A stretch of 64,000 nucleotides of DNA from NCBI GenBank assembly GCA_005406025.1, contig BGZK01000526.1, positions 186,001 to 250,000 of the forward strand, written 5' to 3'. Positions 48,960-60,420 of the stretch are shown piece after piece. This DNA comes from Eumeta japonica (lineage: Eukaryota > Arthropoda > Insecta > Lepidoptera > Psychidae). Made by a program: the position numbers and the translations under genes. The stretch's first letter is position 1, and the number at the start of each line of letters is the position of its first letter. The notes under the pieces were generated by a model. It worked only from the letters and a program-made list of their open reading frames with translations, was not told the origin of the DNA and made no database searches.

Positions 48960-50050
48960 GGATGTAACAAGGCGTCTCACCGACGTTTGAGAGGTGCGGC
49001 GAGCGTTTGAACATCGCCGGCAGAAAAACTAGTTGTCTCGTCACAGGTCCATCGGCGGCCGACCGCGAGACGGGCCGCCGCGCGCCCGCCGGCCGCGCCA
49101 TCCATCAATCCGGAACAGCGCGCCTCCAAAAAAACATACCTTCATATCGGCCTCGTAATATCGACCCGTTCATGTAGTACCTCATTTATTTTACAAGTCA
49201 AATTCTTATACGAATAAACCGAGCGATGTGCGATCGCGAGAAAACGAAGAGGCCAATAAAGCCGCAAGCCGTGCGGGACCCGAAGCGGAGCGTTAGATCG
49301 CAGATACTGCTAACAATGGCTCGTTAAATGCGCAGGCGCACATTCGCGGCGTCGGTTCGTAAACTTAACGAACAACCGTTACGAGAATTTTTACATGAAA
49401 ATCCACGAAATACGAGCGCTATAAAGGCATAACTCCCGACGAGCGGCGCGTTCGCGTCTCGGCGGTGGCCTGCCCCGATGTACTTAACCGTAAAATATGA
49501 TGGAAGTTAATTGTTATTACGAGAAGAGAACATCGAAACGAGGGGAGACGTCCCCGCGGCGGCGGGCCGCCGCCGCCGCGGCGGTGACGAGCGGCGCGCC
49601 CTCTATAAATCAAAATTATGAGCGCTAACCGGTCGAGCTCGGCTTTGGGCGCCGATTAGAGCGCGGGCCAAAACAACAGGCCGGCCGGCGCGCCCGCCGC
49701 CGCCCACGGCCGGGCGCCGCCGGCCCGCCCGCCCGGCGACCGCGGCGCGGCTACCGGTCTTCTCGTGCGCCCGATAAACTTCGCGACACGAACGCTCTTT
49801 ATTTTAAATCCCGATAAAGCCCTCCCGAGTCACGACGCGGCGCCGAACGACCAAATAAAATACGCATTCGCACCGCACGACGCAAAAACTGCGATCAGTT
49901 AAAACGCGTACTCGAGAATAAATTTCGCAGAAAACACGCGATGTGGAAATAAGACTAAGTCTACGTTGGATGCTTAGGTAAAGAAAAGTACACGTGGGTA
50001 TTCTAGTAGCAGACGCGCGTGCGGCGGGTCTTCTGAAAGCTAATCCTTAG
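48960..50050. promoter_or_regulatory. GC/CpG-rich island, candidate cis-regulatory region
   Basis: About 1.1 kb rich in CG dinucleotides, without interspersed-repeat signatures or protein-like ORFs. AT-rich islets such as ccaataaagccg, tcgttaaatgcg, ctataaaggc, gcgccgattagagc and ccgataaa recur. These look like homeodomain- and GATA-type sites, but no factor can be assigned. It also holds one CTCF-like core. Such islands in long introns of developmental receptors are often enhancers or alternative promoters; here that is inference. Confidence 0.35.
49596..49604 (-). promoter_or_regulatory. CTCF-like core AGAGGGCGC (minus strand)
   Basis: gcgccctct on the plus strand, inside the large GC-rich island at 48960-50050. 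Confidence 0.3.
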
Positions 50051-50399
50051 GTATATGATCCCGCATATGTTAGAAAACATTGTGTATGAGTCTTCGGTTT
50101 GAATTTAGCTCAGAATCTTTGAACACGAACACGAAGAATTACTTATTCTCCAATCGATCTGTCGGCCTGAACATTAGGTGATATTACAATATTTAGCTGT
50201 TTTTGAGCTACGCCTTTAAAATTTCATACCTCAAAAGTAAAGAAACTAATATCAAACGTCATTCTATAATTCTAAAGATTGTTCATAACATTTTATTTAT
50301 ATTTGAATTAAAGCATCTCCTTCTCGATTTATTATGACAGTCCGATATTAGTGGAAAAATCTCAGCAACAAAAAAATGTTTCAATGATTCTTCTACCAC

Positions 50400-50454
50400 T
50401 TTTATCTTAGCAACTTTTCGGAGATGTCGTCTCCGAAAAGTTGCTAAAATAAAA
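50400..50454. repeat. 25-bp-arm hairpin, one mismatch, 5-nt loop
   Basis: Left arm 50400-50424 contains tagcaacttttcggaga; the loop is tgtcg; right arm 50430-50454 contains tctccgaaaagttgcta. Extending into the flanking AT sequence gives 25-bp arms with a single C/T difference. No T-run terminator or gene is nearby. Confidence 0.93.
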
Positions 50455-51040
50455 AAAAATCTTGAACAACTCACGTTCGGGCGGGCAGATTAGGTGAACA
50501 AAGAATTGCTATATATCCAATATATTTTCACGGACATAATAAGTTCTGAATGTTGAGGCAGAAGAAACGACGACATATGAGCTGACATGCATGATGAACA
50601 TATGCAAATGATCATAGAAATCGACGTAATTATCTATGTCGCTGATTTGGTACATAAGCACCTAGAAAAATATACAGATCGCACGATAACACAGCCCAGT
50701 AAGCGTTTTCCATGCAGTATACATTTCAATGTTTTAGATAAATACATACAAGCAAAATTAACGGGTTACAGAAGCGCACGCCGACCCTAATGATTTGTCC
50801 GTACCGCGGGCGGCGCCCGGAGACCGCCCTAATGGATTTCTAAACTCCAAACAAAACCGCACATTATTGTAATTTACTTTAAAACTAGATTTCCCCCGGG
50901 CAAGTCTAAGAATACATAACTGCTTTCAATGTAATCACCGTGAAGTTGTACACGTTGATTTTGTACAAATGAAGGCAGCACCTTGTTTGTCATAAATATA
51001 TATTTTTTATTATTCAAGGAAATAAGAACTAGCGCGTCGA

Positions 51041-51143
51041 GGGTTCCGTACCACCACATACTATATTTTATGCGTTATATAATTCATCAAAAAAATCGCT
51101 CAATACGGGATTCTTGCCGCAAGCCTAACTCGCACTTGGCCGG
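51041..51143 (-). repeat. GGTTCCG-family fragment
   Basis: On the minus strand it reads aaaccggccaagtgcgagtt and ends tggtacggaaccctcgacg, the typical left end of the family. Confidence 0.75.
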
Positions 51144-51254
51144 TTTCTATTATGTGTTGTTTTACTTAAGAGCTTGCGCTATAATCGCACCAAATTCAAC
51201 GCGTGCATATATTTTGATACAGCAAAAAAAATGTTTAAAATTACATATCCCATA

Positions 51255-51450
51255 TGATTCCCGTACAGGGATCCTCATTCTTTTACTTATTATTCGTCAG
51301 AATATTCAACAAACTCATATTCTGTGAAAATTTCAAGCGGCCACTTATTACGATGAAAAACATACAAAACTCTGACGGCAAGACGGACGGACACACGGCG
51401 TAAGCACAAATTGGGTCTCGTTGGTACCTTCGAGTATGAAACCGTCGAAG
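51255..51450 (+). repeat. Probable second GGTTCCG-family fragment
   Basis: Contains tctgtgaaaatttcaagcgg, the segment ctgacggcaagacggacgga, and gggtctcgttggtacctt, which match the order near the right end of this family. The terminal CGGAACCC is degraded. Confidence 0.5.
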
Positions 51451-54400
51451 CGTAAAACAGAATTGTATCGGGGAGCACAAAAGCGTTCGAAGTATTTATT
51501 TGGAATCGCATGCAAATAAAGCGGCAAGAGCAAACACTTACAATCCGCAATAGCCGTGAAATATCTCCGAGCGGTATAGGATTTTTATGTCCCGAGAGAC
51601 GAGCGCACGCGGCGCCGACGCCGTGTAACCGTAGGTCTGAGAAAATCTTTTTAAATTTCTACCTCAACAGATAAAATATCTTCAAGACTGTGCTGCAAGC
51701 GCAATTAATCTTCAATAATGACGACGGCAAACATCATAAGACCGCGTAACGCAGAGAAAATACAATACTTTGCCAAAGATGTTCAAAGCACGCTCATCGA
51801 TTATGAATACATGTAAACAAACTCTTGCTAAAATGTAGCAAGTTTAATATTCAATGAATAGTACCATAAGATGATCGTACTGTCAGCGCCCTTGTTGTGG
51901 TTAAAAGACATATATACGAACTCTGTCATTACAAAAGTACAGTCAAAAAAGGAAAACAAATTCTGAGCTCATTACAGTCATACAGAGACGTAGTCGACAC
52001 GTTAAAGAACCGAGATCGAGTAGACGTCATACAAAAATCCCGTGGCAGTTTATGAAACTAAAATATAGAGTGATATGAAGTGTCAACTTTGCTTATTATA
52101 TAACTATACTTATCATATACTAGTGATGCCAGCAAAAAACGTCTTTCGTGATCATGGAGTTTGCAACCTGAACATAATCAATTTCGTAAATTTTTATAAT
52201 TTTATTAAACGTTAGTTTAGTATTAGTAAAATTGTGTTAATAATTAAAAATATGGGCGCAAACACACCATTGCTTAAAGGTATTTGCATTATTTATATTT
52301 ATATCATTTTACCGTTACACCATTTATCAAATATAGAGGGCAGATTGGATTTTAGCAATTAAATTCGATATGTTTTTTTCGTGTGCTTCAGTAATATTTC
52401 GATGAAGATTGTGTATTCGAGGCTTCGAGCCCGAGCATGTAGGAATTAATTTTTTTAAATTCTTTTTAATCATTTTTCATTTATTTTTTCAACAACACAA
52501 CAACAGCACTCCCTAACGGTGAAAATGAATATTATGAGGAACCTCGCATTTCCAAGGTATAAATAAAAACAAGATAAAAACTGACACTTGTACCGTGTTA
52601 AACCTGACATAATAAGTAATGGGTGTGCAATTTTTCATATTGGACATAAAATTCTGCGAACACTGGGTGCGTTCTCTGACTATCCTAACATTTGGAAATA
52701 GACCGTGACGTTATTCAAAAATTACAAGAGGAAATCGAACATATTATATATGTTAATTATTATCATACAAATTAAGTACAATTACTCAATTCGCTCAAAG
52801 CCAGGATTCAAATCTGTTTTTTAATTCGTACGGCAATCTCGTCAATCTGGCATCATCGCTATTTTTAACTAATAGTTATTTAATATCACTAATAAACCAC
52901 ACGATATATTAATTTGCCATCAACAATCTATTTGTCCAACACAGACATATCGCTTATGGTAACACAAAATGTGACGAGGATACACTTGGCTGACAGATGT
53001 ATAAGCTCTCAGATCAAAATTCCCACGAATACGTAAGAATAAAAGTGTAAACAATAGTAAATATTTCATGTTAAAATAAAGTCGGGACGGGAATCGGGAA
53101 CGAGCCGATTCGAAATCGCAACGGAAAACAAACCTGCGCGAGCGCAACACCTCTGTTGCGCTCCTCTGGACCGCTAACATACACTCGATCGTTCACATCT
53201 CTCAACATCGATAATACAGTGTTGTGTCGTCTCTTCAAAAAATCTTTAGAAAATCGGGGCCGGCCGCTGCGCGAGAGTTACGAGCGGTTAAATAAACGCG
53301 CCCATTAATATGCTCAGCGCAGCCCTCGACCAGAGCCAGAAATATCTCCAAACGTTGAGAGTTGAAACAAACTGCAGCATACGCCATTCCAGAACTATTT
53401 GTTGCGCTGCCGGCAGTTTGGCCATTAGAGGTCGAGCTCCGGCTGAAGTCTCATCGATCGCGTGTTAATTATTATCAGAATGAGTACGGGCAAAGAAATC
53501 ACCTATGATACAGCTAACAGTTTTGACACGAATGTCGAAACAACTTCTATTGTTTGGAAGAATCATGGGTCGTAATTGTCTTATTACCTCTTAAAACTCG
53601 ACTAAAATATACAACCTGTTCAGTTTAATTGCAACAATTAATTGTACACCGCTAGGGTACAAACGTTGTTTACTTGACTGCGGAGAAACCAAAACGAGGA
53701 TTATGATTTTAATAGTGTACGCAAGTTTAGTTATGGTTCTCCCTGCGAGCTTAAGTTACCTACACAATGGATTTCAACATAAGTGCGAAATGTGACATCG
53801 ACGAATTCATGTCCTTTCGTGTGCTGTTAACGCTATTTTTTTTCTAAAATCCACGATGCGATGTCTATGGTACGTAATAAGATTTGATTATAACAATAGA
53901 AAATTAAATATCAATTATCAACACGTGTAATGTTTACTTCTTAGATAGTTCTACCGATTTCCTAACATCTACATATATGACGTATAAAAACTGAACATCG
54001 GCCTAAGATATCACAATTCAGTATGAATTAACCCAACGCAAAACAAATAATAGCCTATATTATTTTTACTATTTAATATATTTATCTCCGCTAGTATGAC
54101 CAAAATTCCCTTCGGTCCGAGTCGGGCAAAACTCCAGTGTGTTTGCACTGTACGATTCAAAGCACTAAGCACGGCGGACCGTGCGCCGGGCAGCGATATA
54201 ATGACCTCTGCGCCGACCAAATATTAGTCCTCGCGCACCCGGAACGGATTCGAACAATATTTGTATTGTACGGCTGCTTCCAGAGAGCATACACGTTCGG
54301 CTCTACCGAGAGACGCGCGAGCTTTGCGTGTTTGCCCAGACTTCCCGGGGCGGCGGGCACCGGAAAACTTGTATGTATAGCGTTTGACATAGTTCGCCGA

Positions 54401-56039
54401 GTCGCCCACGTACCGTAGCCGAAGTCGGGTATCTCTTAAAGTTGGTACCCACTAACAGCTCTCCGCCTGTTATGGCTCGAAATACTCGGTAGATTTAACG
54501 AAAAAGATATGAGCTTTATATATATTTTAAATTTATTTGTCTAGCAACTAAATACATGGCGATGTTGATCGTGCCACATAAAAGTAGTATCATGTTGGAA
54601 TATCTGACAAATCAGGAGAAAATATTTAATCGTATGCTTGTTTGACTGGTATTGCAACGAAATGATTAAAAATCTTTTCTGCGGTACGAAAAACATTGCC
54701 ATGACCAAAGACTCTGTCTTTAATTAAGTGAAAAGGAGAGATAAACACTGCAGATTTCCTTATTTTTTTATTCTAAATAAAATTAAAATGTTTAAATAAA
54801 AAATTGTTTTCGACAAATAGGTTATTGATACGTTTGTAGTACAAACATAATTTGATTCAAAACGTAGTACCTCCAATGAAATTAAACTGATATTCATGGT
54901 CTATATATAAATAATATTTATAGACATTCCACTATCAACGTTATTATTAATAAGTGTTGTTTTTTGAGTCAAATTGTTTTTGTTGTCACATTTCTGCACG
55001 TTATGCGCGCTTTTAAAATTAACAAGCACGGTCGTATTATATAAACAGTGTCTGTTAAGACCATGATAACGAACATGACATCCATCCTCGTTAATTTAAC
55101 TCATATTTCTTCTTCACGGCCACTTTAAGTTTTATATATGAATTTTCTTAGGATGTTCGTTTAGGTTTTTTCTATGGACTACTGAATGAGTCCTATAATT
55201 CGTATAATCTTTTAACATATTTTATATTAATATTTTAAAACATAAAGATATATATTTGTGTTTCTCATAACAAAATCATTCATCTGACATGTCACTTGAC
55301 GCGAGTGACCATACTTTTTTTTTTAATCGGTCCATCAACATTATCTTCCAAAATCAGTAACCATTTATTTACTCTTGACATTCACTTTGGTCGCCAATAT
55401 CTGTCGCATTTTCTTTTAATTCCATCGCAATCATTTCAGATTGTATCGTATGATGATCGTAGATTCAAAGAAAATAGCCTGTGACAAGCAGACACACTGA
55501 TACATCCTATAAGGCTCAGCTTTTTCATCGAGTATACTCAAAAGCTTCCTTGATTGTTATTTTGTAAGGTAAATCACATCACTACTTCTAATTTATAAAT
55601 AGATGCGCCTCTCTCGACGCGCCGTTTGAAATAAAACCAATCGAGCGACGTTCGAATGTCCAAAGTCTCGCGAGATAAATTAGCATAATATTATCTTTTT
55701 ACAGTTACGACTGACGACCCTCACACATTCCGCGATATCTAATAAGTCACAGAGCGTGTTAAAGCTGGATCAACATACGTATATCAGCCGCATTAGCATA
55801 ACAAATGAGTTGTAAAATGATTTTCAAAAGAAACAATTCAGAAAATGTTACTCTATATAGAGTTACGTCACGCGTAGAATTGAAAATAATATGTATTACA
55901 AATAATGAAGATTTTAGTCTATAGTTTTCAATTTATTTCAAGTTTTAGCATACTAAACTACTATTTTAGTATACTAGAATAAAGAAATTTCTGTCGATGT
56001 GTGTTGATCAAATAAGTTAACGTGTTTAACGTCGAAAGT
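51451..56039. other. Presumed intron with GC patches
   Basis: GC-richer patches at 53080-53480 and 54110-54430; the rest is AT-rich. The overlapping opposite-strand ORFs at 54137-54418 are not protein-like. Confidence 0.4.
52920..53069 (-). CDS. Candidate signal-peptide ORF
   Basis: An in-frame ATG at about 53069 has an insect-like start context (TTTAACATGAA) and is followed by MKYLLLFTLLFLRIRG, a plausible secretion signal, then NFDLRAYTSVSQVYPRH and a stop at 52920. A GC-rich patch lies upstream (53080-53330), as for a 5' UTR. There is no good donor site after the signal, and it does not resemble the start of Derailed-type receptors. Low confidence. Confidence 0.15.
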   Translation of the reverse strand: MKYLLLFTLLFLRIRGNFDLRAYTSVSQVYPRHILCYHKRYVCVGQIDC

Positions 56040-56560
56040 AGTAAGATCGACAAAAGACCGGCCGGATTCGCCGGTGACTAGAGCGACATGTTCATGTGTA
56101 TTTTATTGATTAAGTGAATAGACGCTGTGCTCCGTTGCACTGCGCGCCGACTCGAAATGTAAATTTAGGGACCCGGACGGACCCAGCGGGAGGCATCCGA
56201 AGGCACCTACCGCGGCCGGAGCCTAGCGTCATGCTGGGCGACACGCGGACACGCTCGCAGTGGACGCGATCAATATGTCAGCCGCCATTTTAAAAGGCGC
56301 CCCGTGTAAACACCGGATAACGCGCCGCGTGTCTGAACCGTCGACGGGACCACACCGAAGGCACCACGCACGAAAACAAACGACAACGGGCGACGTTCGA
56401 GATACCTACGGCGGGGAGTGTGCGAATACTCGCCGCGAGATGGACGACGTTGCTCGGGTGGTCCGTTCTTTAGATAACGTAGGAATGTCCATACCTACGG
56501 CGCGGACACGCGTTTTTTGTGGGCAGGAAAAATGTCAGCTTATAAGATAGGCGGTAACTG
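56040..56560. promoter_or_regulatory. GC-rich patch with PHO/YY1-like motif
   Basis: GC-rich and CpG-rich, with gccgccattttaaaaggcgc at 56281, a match to the YY1/Pleiohomeotic core GCCGCCATTTT. An open frame of 96 codons (56260-56550) has no recognisable similarity. It lies 0.4 kb left of the large palindrome. Confidence 0.3.
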
Positions 56561-56933
56561 GGTACTCACTGCCTAAGTAAAAATGAGTATTCTAATTTAT
56601 TCATGACCAGCGGCCCACAGAAAAAGTGACACAAAAAATGCTGACAAACAAATCTTTACTATCAGTTTTTTTTTTAATTTTATAGCTCCTAACGAGGCAT
56701 CCCTGTAAGACTACGCTCCTGTTATAATCGAGACGAATTATCACATCTCACGTTCAAAATGGACGTTTCAGATCGACACGGGAGCGTCGACCCGGGGCCT
56801 TATTACGTAAAAGTAGAAATCGATTGCGATTCCGGAATCGATTTGTGAGTCGAAATTGTTAGGTATAAAAAATGTTATTCTTATACGCAATTTTGAGTGA
56901 CTTTAAAGAGTCAAATTAAATTTAACTTTGCAC

Positions 56934-58013
56934 TTATCGAGGACCGATAGCTGTACAATAATATGGTATAATTGAACTGATCTGATGAATGAGCCAGAAG
57001 GTAGGCACAGGAACTCTATAACGGAATAACATATCCTAGTCGTATTTGAGTTGTTAGAGTTCTCTTGAGATGTACTCACCATGAGTGATTTTCAGGGTCT
57101 GATGATGGAGCCGGAAGGTAAGCACTAGTACTCCACAATAGAACAACGTAACTTAGTCGTATGTGTTCTTAATAGAATTTTTAAGGACTTTGGCCATAAT
57201 TGGCTTTCAGGGTCTGATGATGGAGCCCGACGGTTGGTACCGGAATTAACATATCATAACGGAATAATATATCCAACCATATTTGGGCTTGTTGGAATGG
57301 CCCTGAAATGGATTTTGACCACGATTGACTTTCAGGGTCTGACGATGGAGCTTCCAAACTTCCAGCTCCGTTATCAGACCCTGAAAGCCAATCATGGTCA
57401 AAGTGTATTCCACGAGAATATCAACAAGTCCAAATATGGTTAGGTTGTTGTTTCATTATGAAGTACTAGCGTCTACCTTCCGGTTCCATCATCAGACCCT
57501 GGAAACCAATCACGGTTAAAGTGCATTCCAAGACAATTCCAACAACCGCAAACACCGCTTGATATGTTGTCCTATTATAGAGTACTAGTGCTTACCTTCC
57601 AGCTGCATCATCAGACCCTGAAAATCGTTCATGGTCAAAGTACATCTGAAGACGATTTCTACAAGACCAAACAAGCCAGGATACGTTGTTTCATTATGGA
57701 GTTCCTGTGTTTACCTTCTGGCTTCATCATCAGACACTGAAAGCCAATTACGGTCAAAGTCCATTTAAAAATTCCATGAAGCCCAAATAAGACTAGACGT
57801 TGTTCTATTATGGAGTGCTAGTGCTTACCTTCCGTCTCCATCATCAGACCCTGAAAATCACTCATGGTGAGAGTACATCTCAAGACAACTCTAACAAGCT
57901 CAAACACGTCTAGGATATGTTATTCCATTTGGAATTCCTGTGCCTACCTTCTGGCTCCATCATCAGATCAGTCCAATTATACCATATTATTGTAAATTTT
58001 AGGTCCTCGATAA
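56934..58013. repeat. 1.08-kb palindrome built of mirrored ~118-bp tandem units
   Basis: The left half holds copies of CAGGGTCTGATGATGGAGC at 57093, 57208 and 57333 (and a variant near 56977). The right half holds the reverse complement, with GACCCTG at 57377, 57495, 57614, 57733 (one base changed), 57847 and a variant at 57966. Spacings are 114-125 bp. The outer flanks also pair: ttatcgagga with the ATATGGTATAATTG motif on the left mirrors CAATTATACCATAT with tcctcgataa on the right. Two unit types alternate from the outside in (one with GGCACAGGAA, one with AAGCACTAGTACTCC-like sequence), in the same order in both arms. The centre is a small hairpin at 57332-57384. The right arm has about two more units than the left. 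It looks like a foldback-type element or an inverted satellite; its class is unknown to me. Confidence 0.93.
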
Positions 58014-58369
58014 ATGTGTAAAGATTTTGTTTAATCTAACGATTTACATAAAAAATAATTATTCACTTTGTATGAAATACGAATGACGGAAAATCGATTG
58101 TAAATCGCTTGAGAATCGCTATAGACCAGTCTTTGGTTTGAGAGCGTAATTTCGAATAATTGCGAAATCGCGATCCCTAACGGTTTTGAATTCAAATATG
58201 CGATTAAATTTCATTATTATAATTTAGTGATTTCATTGTAGAGGCAACACTGTTAATAGAAAGACAATTAGTATTTCGAAATATCAACTTGGGAATTAGT
58301 AAAATAAATTTAAAATCCTGCGAAATCAGAAATTGATTTCTTTTAGGTAATAAGGCCCCCGGTCTAGAA

Positions 58370-60420
58370 TCGAGTGCGAAACGTAAACCCAGAACATGTC
58401 GCGCTACTATCGGCGATAAAAGGCGCGCATCCGTTAATCCCTCGGATGTGGCCTATAAAACGTTATTATTTAGGAGCTCATAACGGACAAGATTTACTGC
58501 TCGTAAATAGAGCACCTTCGCCGAGCGGATGGGATCCATCTACGATAGACAAAAAGATCTACTCGAACGCCTCAAGTGGCCACACCGGACCGCTACCGAG
58601 ATACAGACGCTAGTTTGGAACTAAAGTGGTAACATCCGGTACGCGGCGTCGCTCGAGAACCGTGAACGATCAGTGGCCGTTCCTCGCCTACGATACAGAG
58701 GGCGCCACCTCGGTCCCGGTCGTCCCGAGCCTCCGCTCGACCCGACCGCCGGCCACGGCGACGGAAATAACCGGAGGTAGGACGTTTCCTTGCAATGCGA
58801 TTGCGTAGCGCCCGGTTCACGCTGCGGCGCACAATGGAGCATTAAAAACGGCCCGGTCGCCAGCCGTAACGACTGCGAGCCGAGCCGTCCCGATCGTAAC
58901 GCCATCGGCTTAATTACTCCCGTACGTACGTACGTCGTAAAAACTATAACGGCGTTAGAGCTATTTATACGCCCGCATACATAAAAATCGAGCCGATTTC
59001 CGACTAACGCCGTAAACGGTCGAATATATAAATACACCATAACCCGCAGAGCTATAAAACCGGAATTGTAGTGGGGGGCGAGATAAAAAGCATAATGTTA
59101 TATTTTACATCCATTAGCGTATCACAAACGTCCATAACCTCATCCGCTTCCCCGCCCGAGTGACATTTAACGCGAGCCCCCTCTAATGTCACGACGGGTC
59201 TTCGCCACTCGTAAAAGTCCATTACGATGGGAGTTCCACAAAACTGGGCATTGTGCCGATCCTATTGATTAATTTGTTTCGCCATTAGAATTCTCTTCGC
59301 GGCACAGAACGTCCCGCGTTCGAATTTCGGTCCGTTATTTATGACGTGCCGTTCTTCAGAGCTCCGTATGATTTACGGCCGGCGACACAAAGCCCACGCC
59401 ACCTTATTATGTCCGGCCCGGCATTGTGTCAGCAGTATTTATTCGTACGTCTGTCAGCCGTGTTTGTTTACTTTCGTCCTTCTGCGTAAATATTGTTTTG
59501 TTACGACCCGTCGTGTCGCGACATATTTCACGGTTCCCGGTCGCATAGTGCCATAAAACGTGCGCTGTGAAACAGCATATTTTATATACGTCCAACAGTA
59601 ATTTTGTGCAATTAGGAGTCCAAATAACGTACGTCATTCGCGGAATAGATGATTATAACGAATATAAAATCGCGCCTCCAAAGCTCGGCGGATGGATCAA
59701 CGCAACGAGATGCATGTATCCAGGGAAGTACGTTCGGAACCGTTAACAAGGGAAAGAATGACGTTTCATCATCACAGTGGGATCGTGTTTAGAGATGATT
59801 AGCGCTTCGAACGCGCCGCTAAGTGTTCGGTCAAACGGCCGAGCTCGACGGCTGGATACGGGGCTCCGGCGCTTGTTTACGCACGAGGAACGCGTACCGG
59901 AGCCCCACGGCTCGTGTGTGGTCCTCGCGTCGAACGATAAAAGGATACGTACGGTCGGCAGCGGCCCGCGGCTCCGACGCCGCAAACGCTACCGTCGAAG
60001 AGCATATACGGCGGCGCTCACGCGAAGACGATCTCGAAATTGCGCGGTATAACGACGTCCTCGTAACGAGCCCGCAGCAGCGCCAGGTGCTTTCCGCGAT
60101 TAAGCACGGGCGGCCGCGGCGGCGCGACGCTCTCAGCGACGAGGGACCGATTCATTGATGCGCGCCCGCGGACGACACAACGGTTGATTACACGCATTTG
60201 CGCGCGCGGTGGCGGCCCGCGTGCGAGACACGCCGTGCTTCCGCGCCCGGGACGCGGCCGCCGCGTCGCCCGTAATGGTTCCATCTTCGGGCCAAAGCAA
60301 ACACGCGGGACACGCGGCCGGGCGTTCGCGTCGCCGCGGGATTCCTGATATTATTCCGACGTGCCGCCTCGCAGCGGGTGTCGCGTCGGTTTGCAATATC
60401 GAGTGTCATTAACTACCCAC
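58370..60420. promoter_or_regulatory. 2-kb GC/CpG-rich island, candidate cis-regulatory region
   Basis: The longest GC-rich tract of the window. Overlapping ORFs up to 139 codons in several frames on both strands reflect scarcity of stop codons in GC-rich DNA, and none resembles a known protein. Short AT islets (cttaattactcccg, ctatttatacgccc, gattaatttgtttcgcc, tatttattcg) are embedded. A CGTACGTACGTACG run lies at 58920. No repeat family is recognised in it. Confidence 0.35.
58697..58705 (+). promoter_or_regulatory. CTCF-like core AGAGGGCGC
   Basis: cagagggcgccacctcgg, inside the GC-rich island at 58370-60420. Confidence 0.3.

Noticed and set aside
50400..50454. Rho-independent terminator
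   Set aside because: A hairpin next to an A/T run resembles one, but this is eukaryotic DNA with no gene ending here.
54137..54418. 93-codon ORF with several cysteines
   Set aside because: Three overlapping frames on both strands are open together, as expected of a GC-rich non-coding patch; no domain pattern in the cysteines.
57234..57443. 69-codon ORF crossing the centre of the palindrome
   Set aside because: It is a by-product of the inverted repeat units; the same frame is not kept in other units.
58621..59040. 139-codon ORF on the minus strand
   Set aside because: It lies in a GC-rich island where all frames are stop-poor, overlaps plus-strand ORFs of similar size, and has no recognisable motif.
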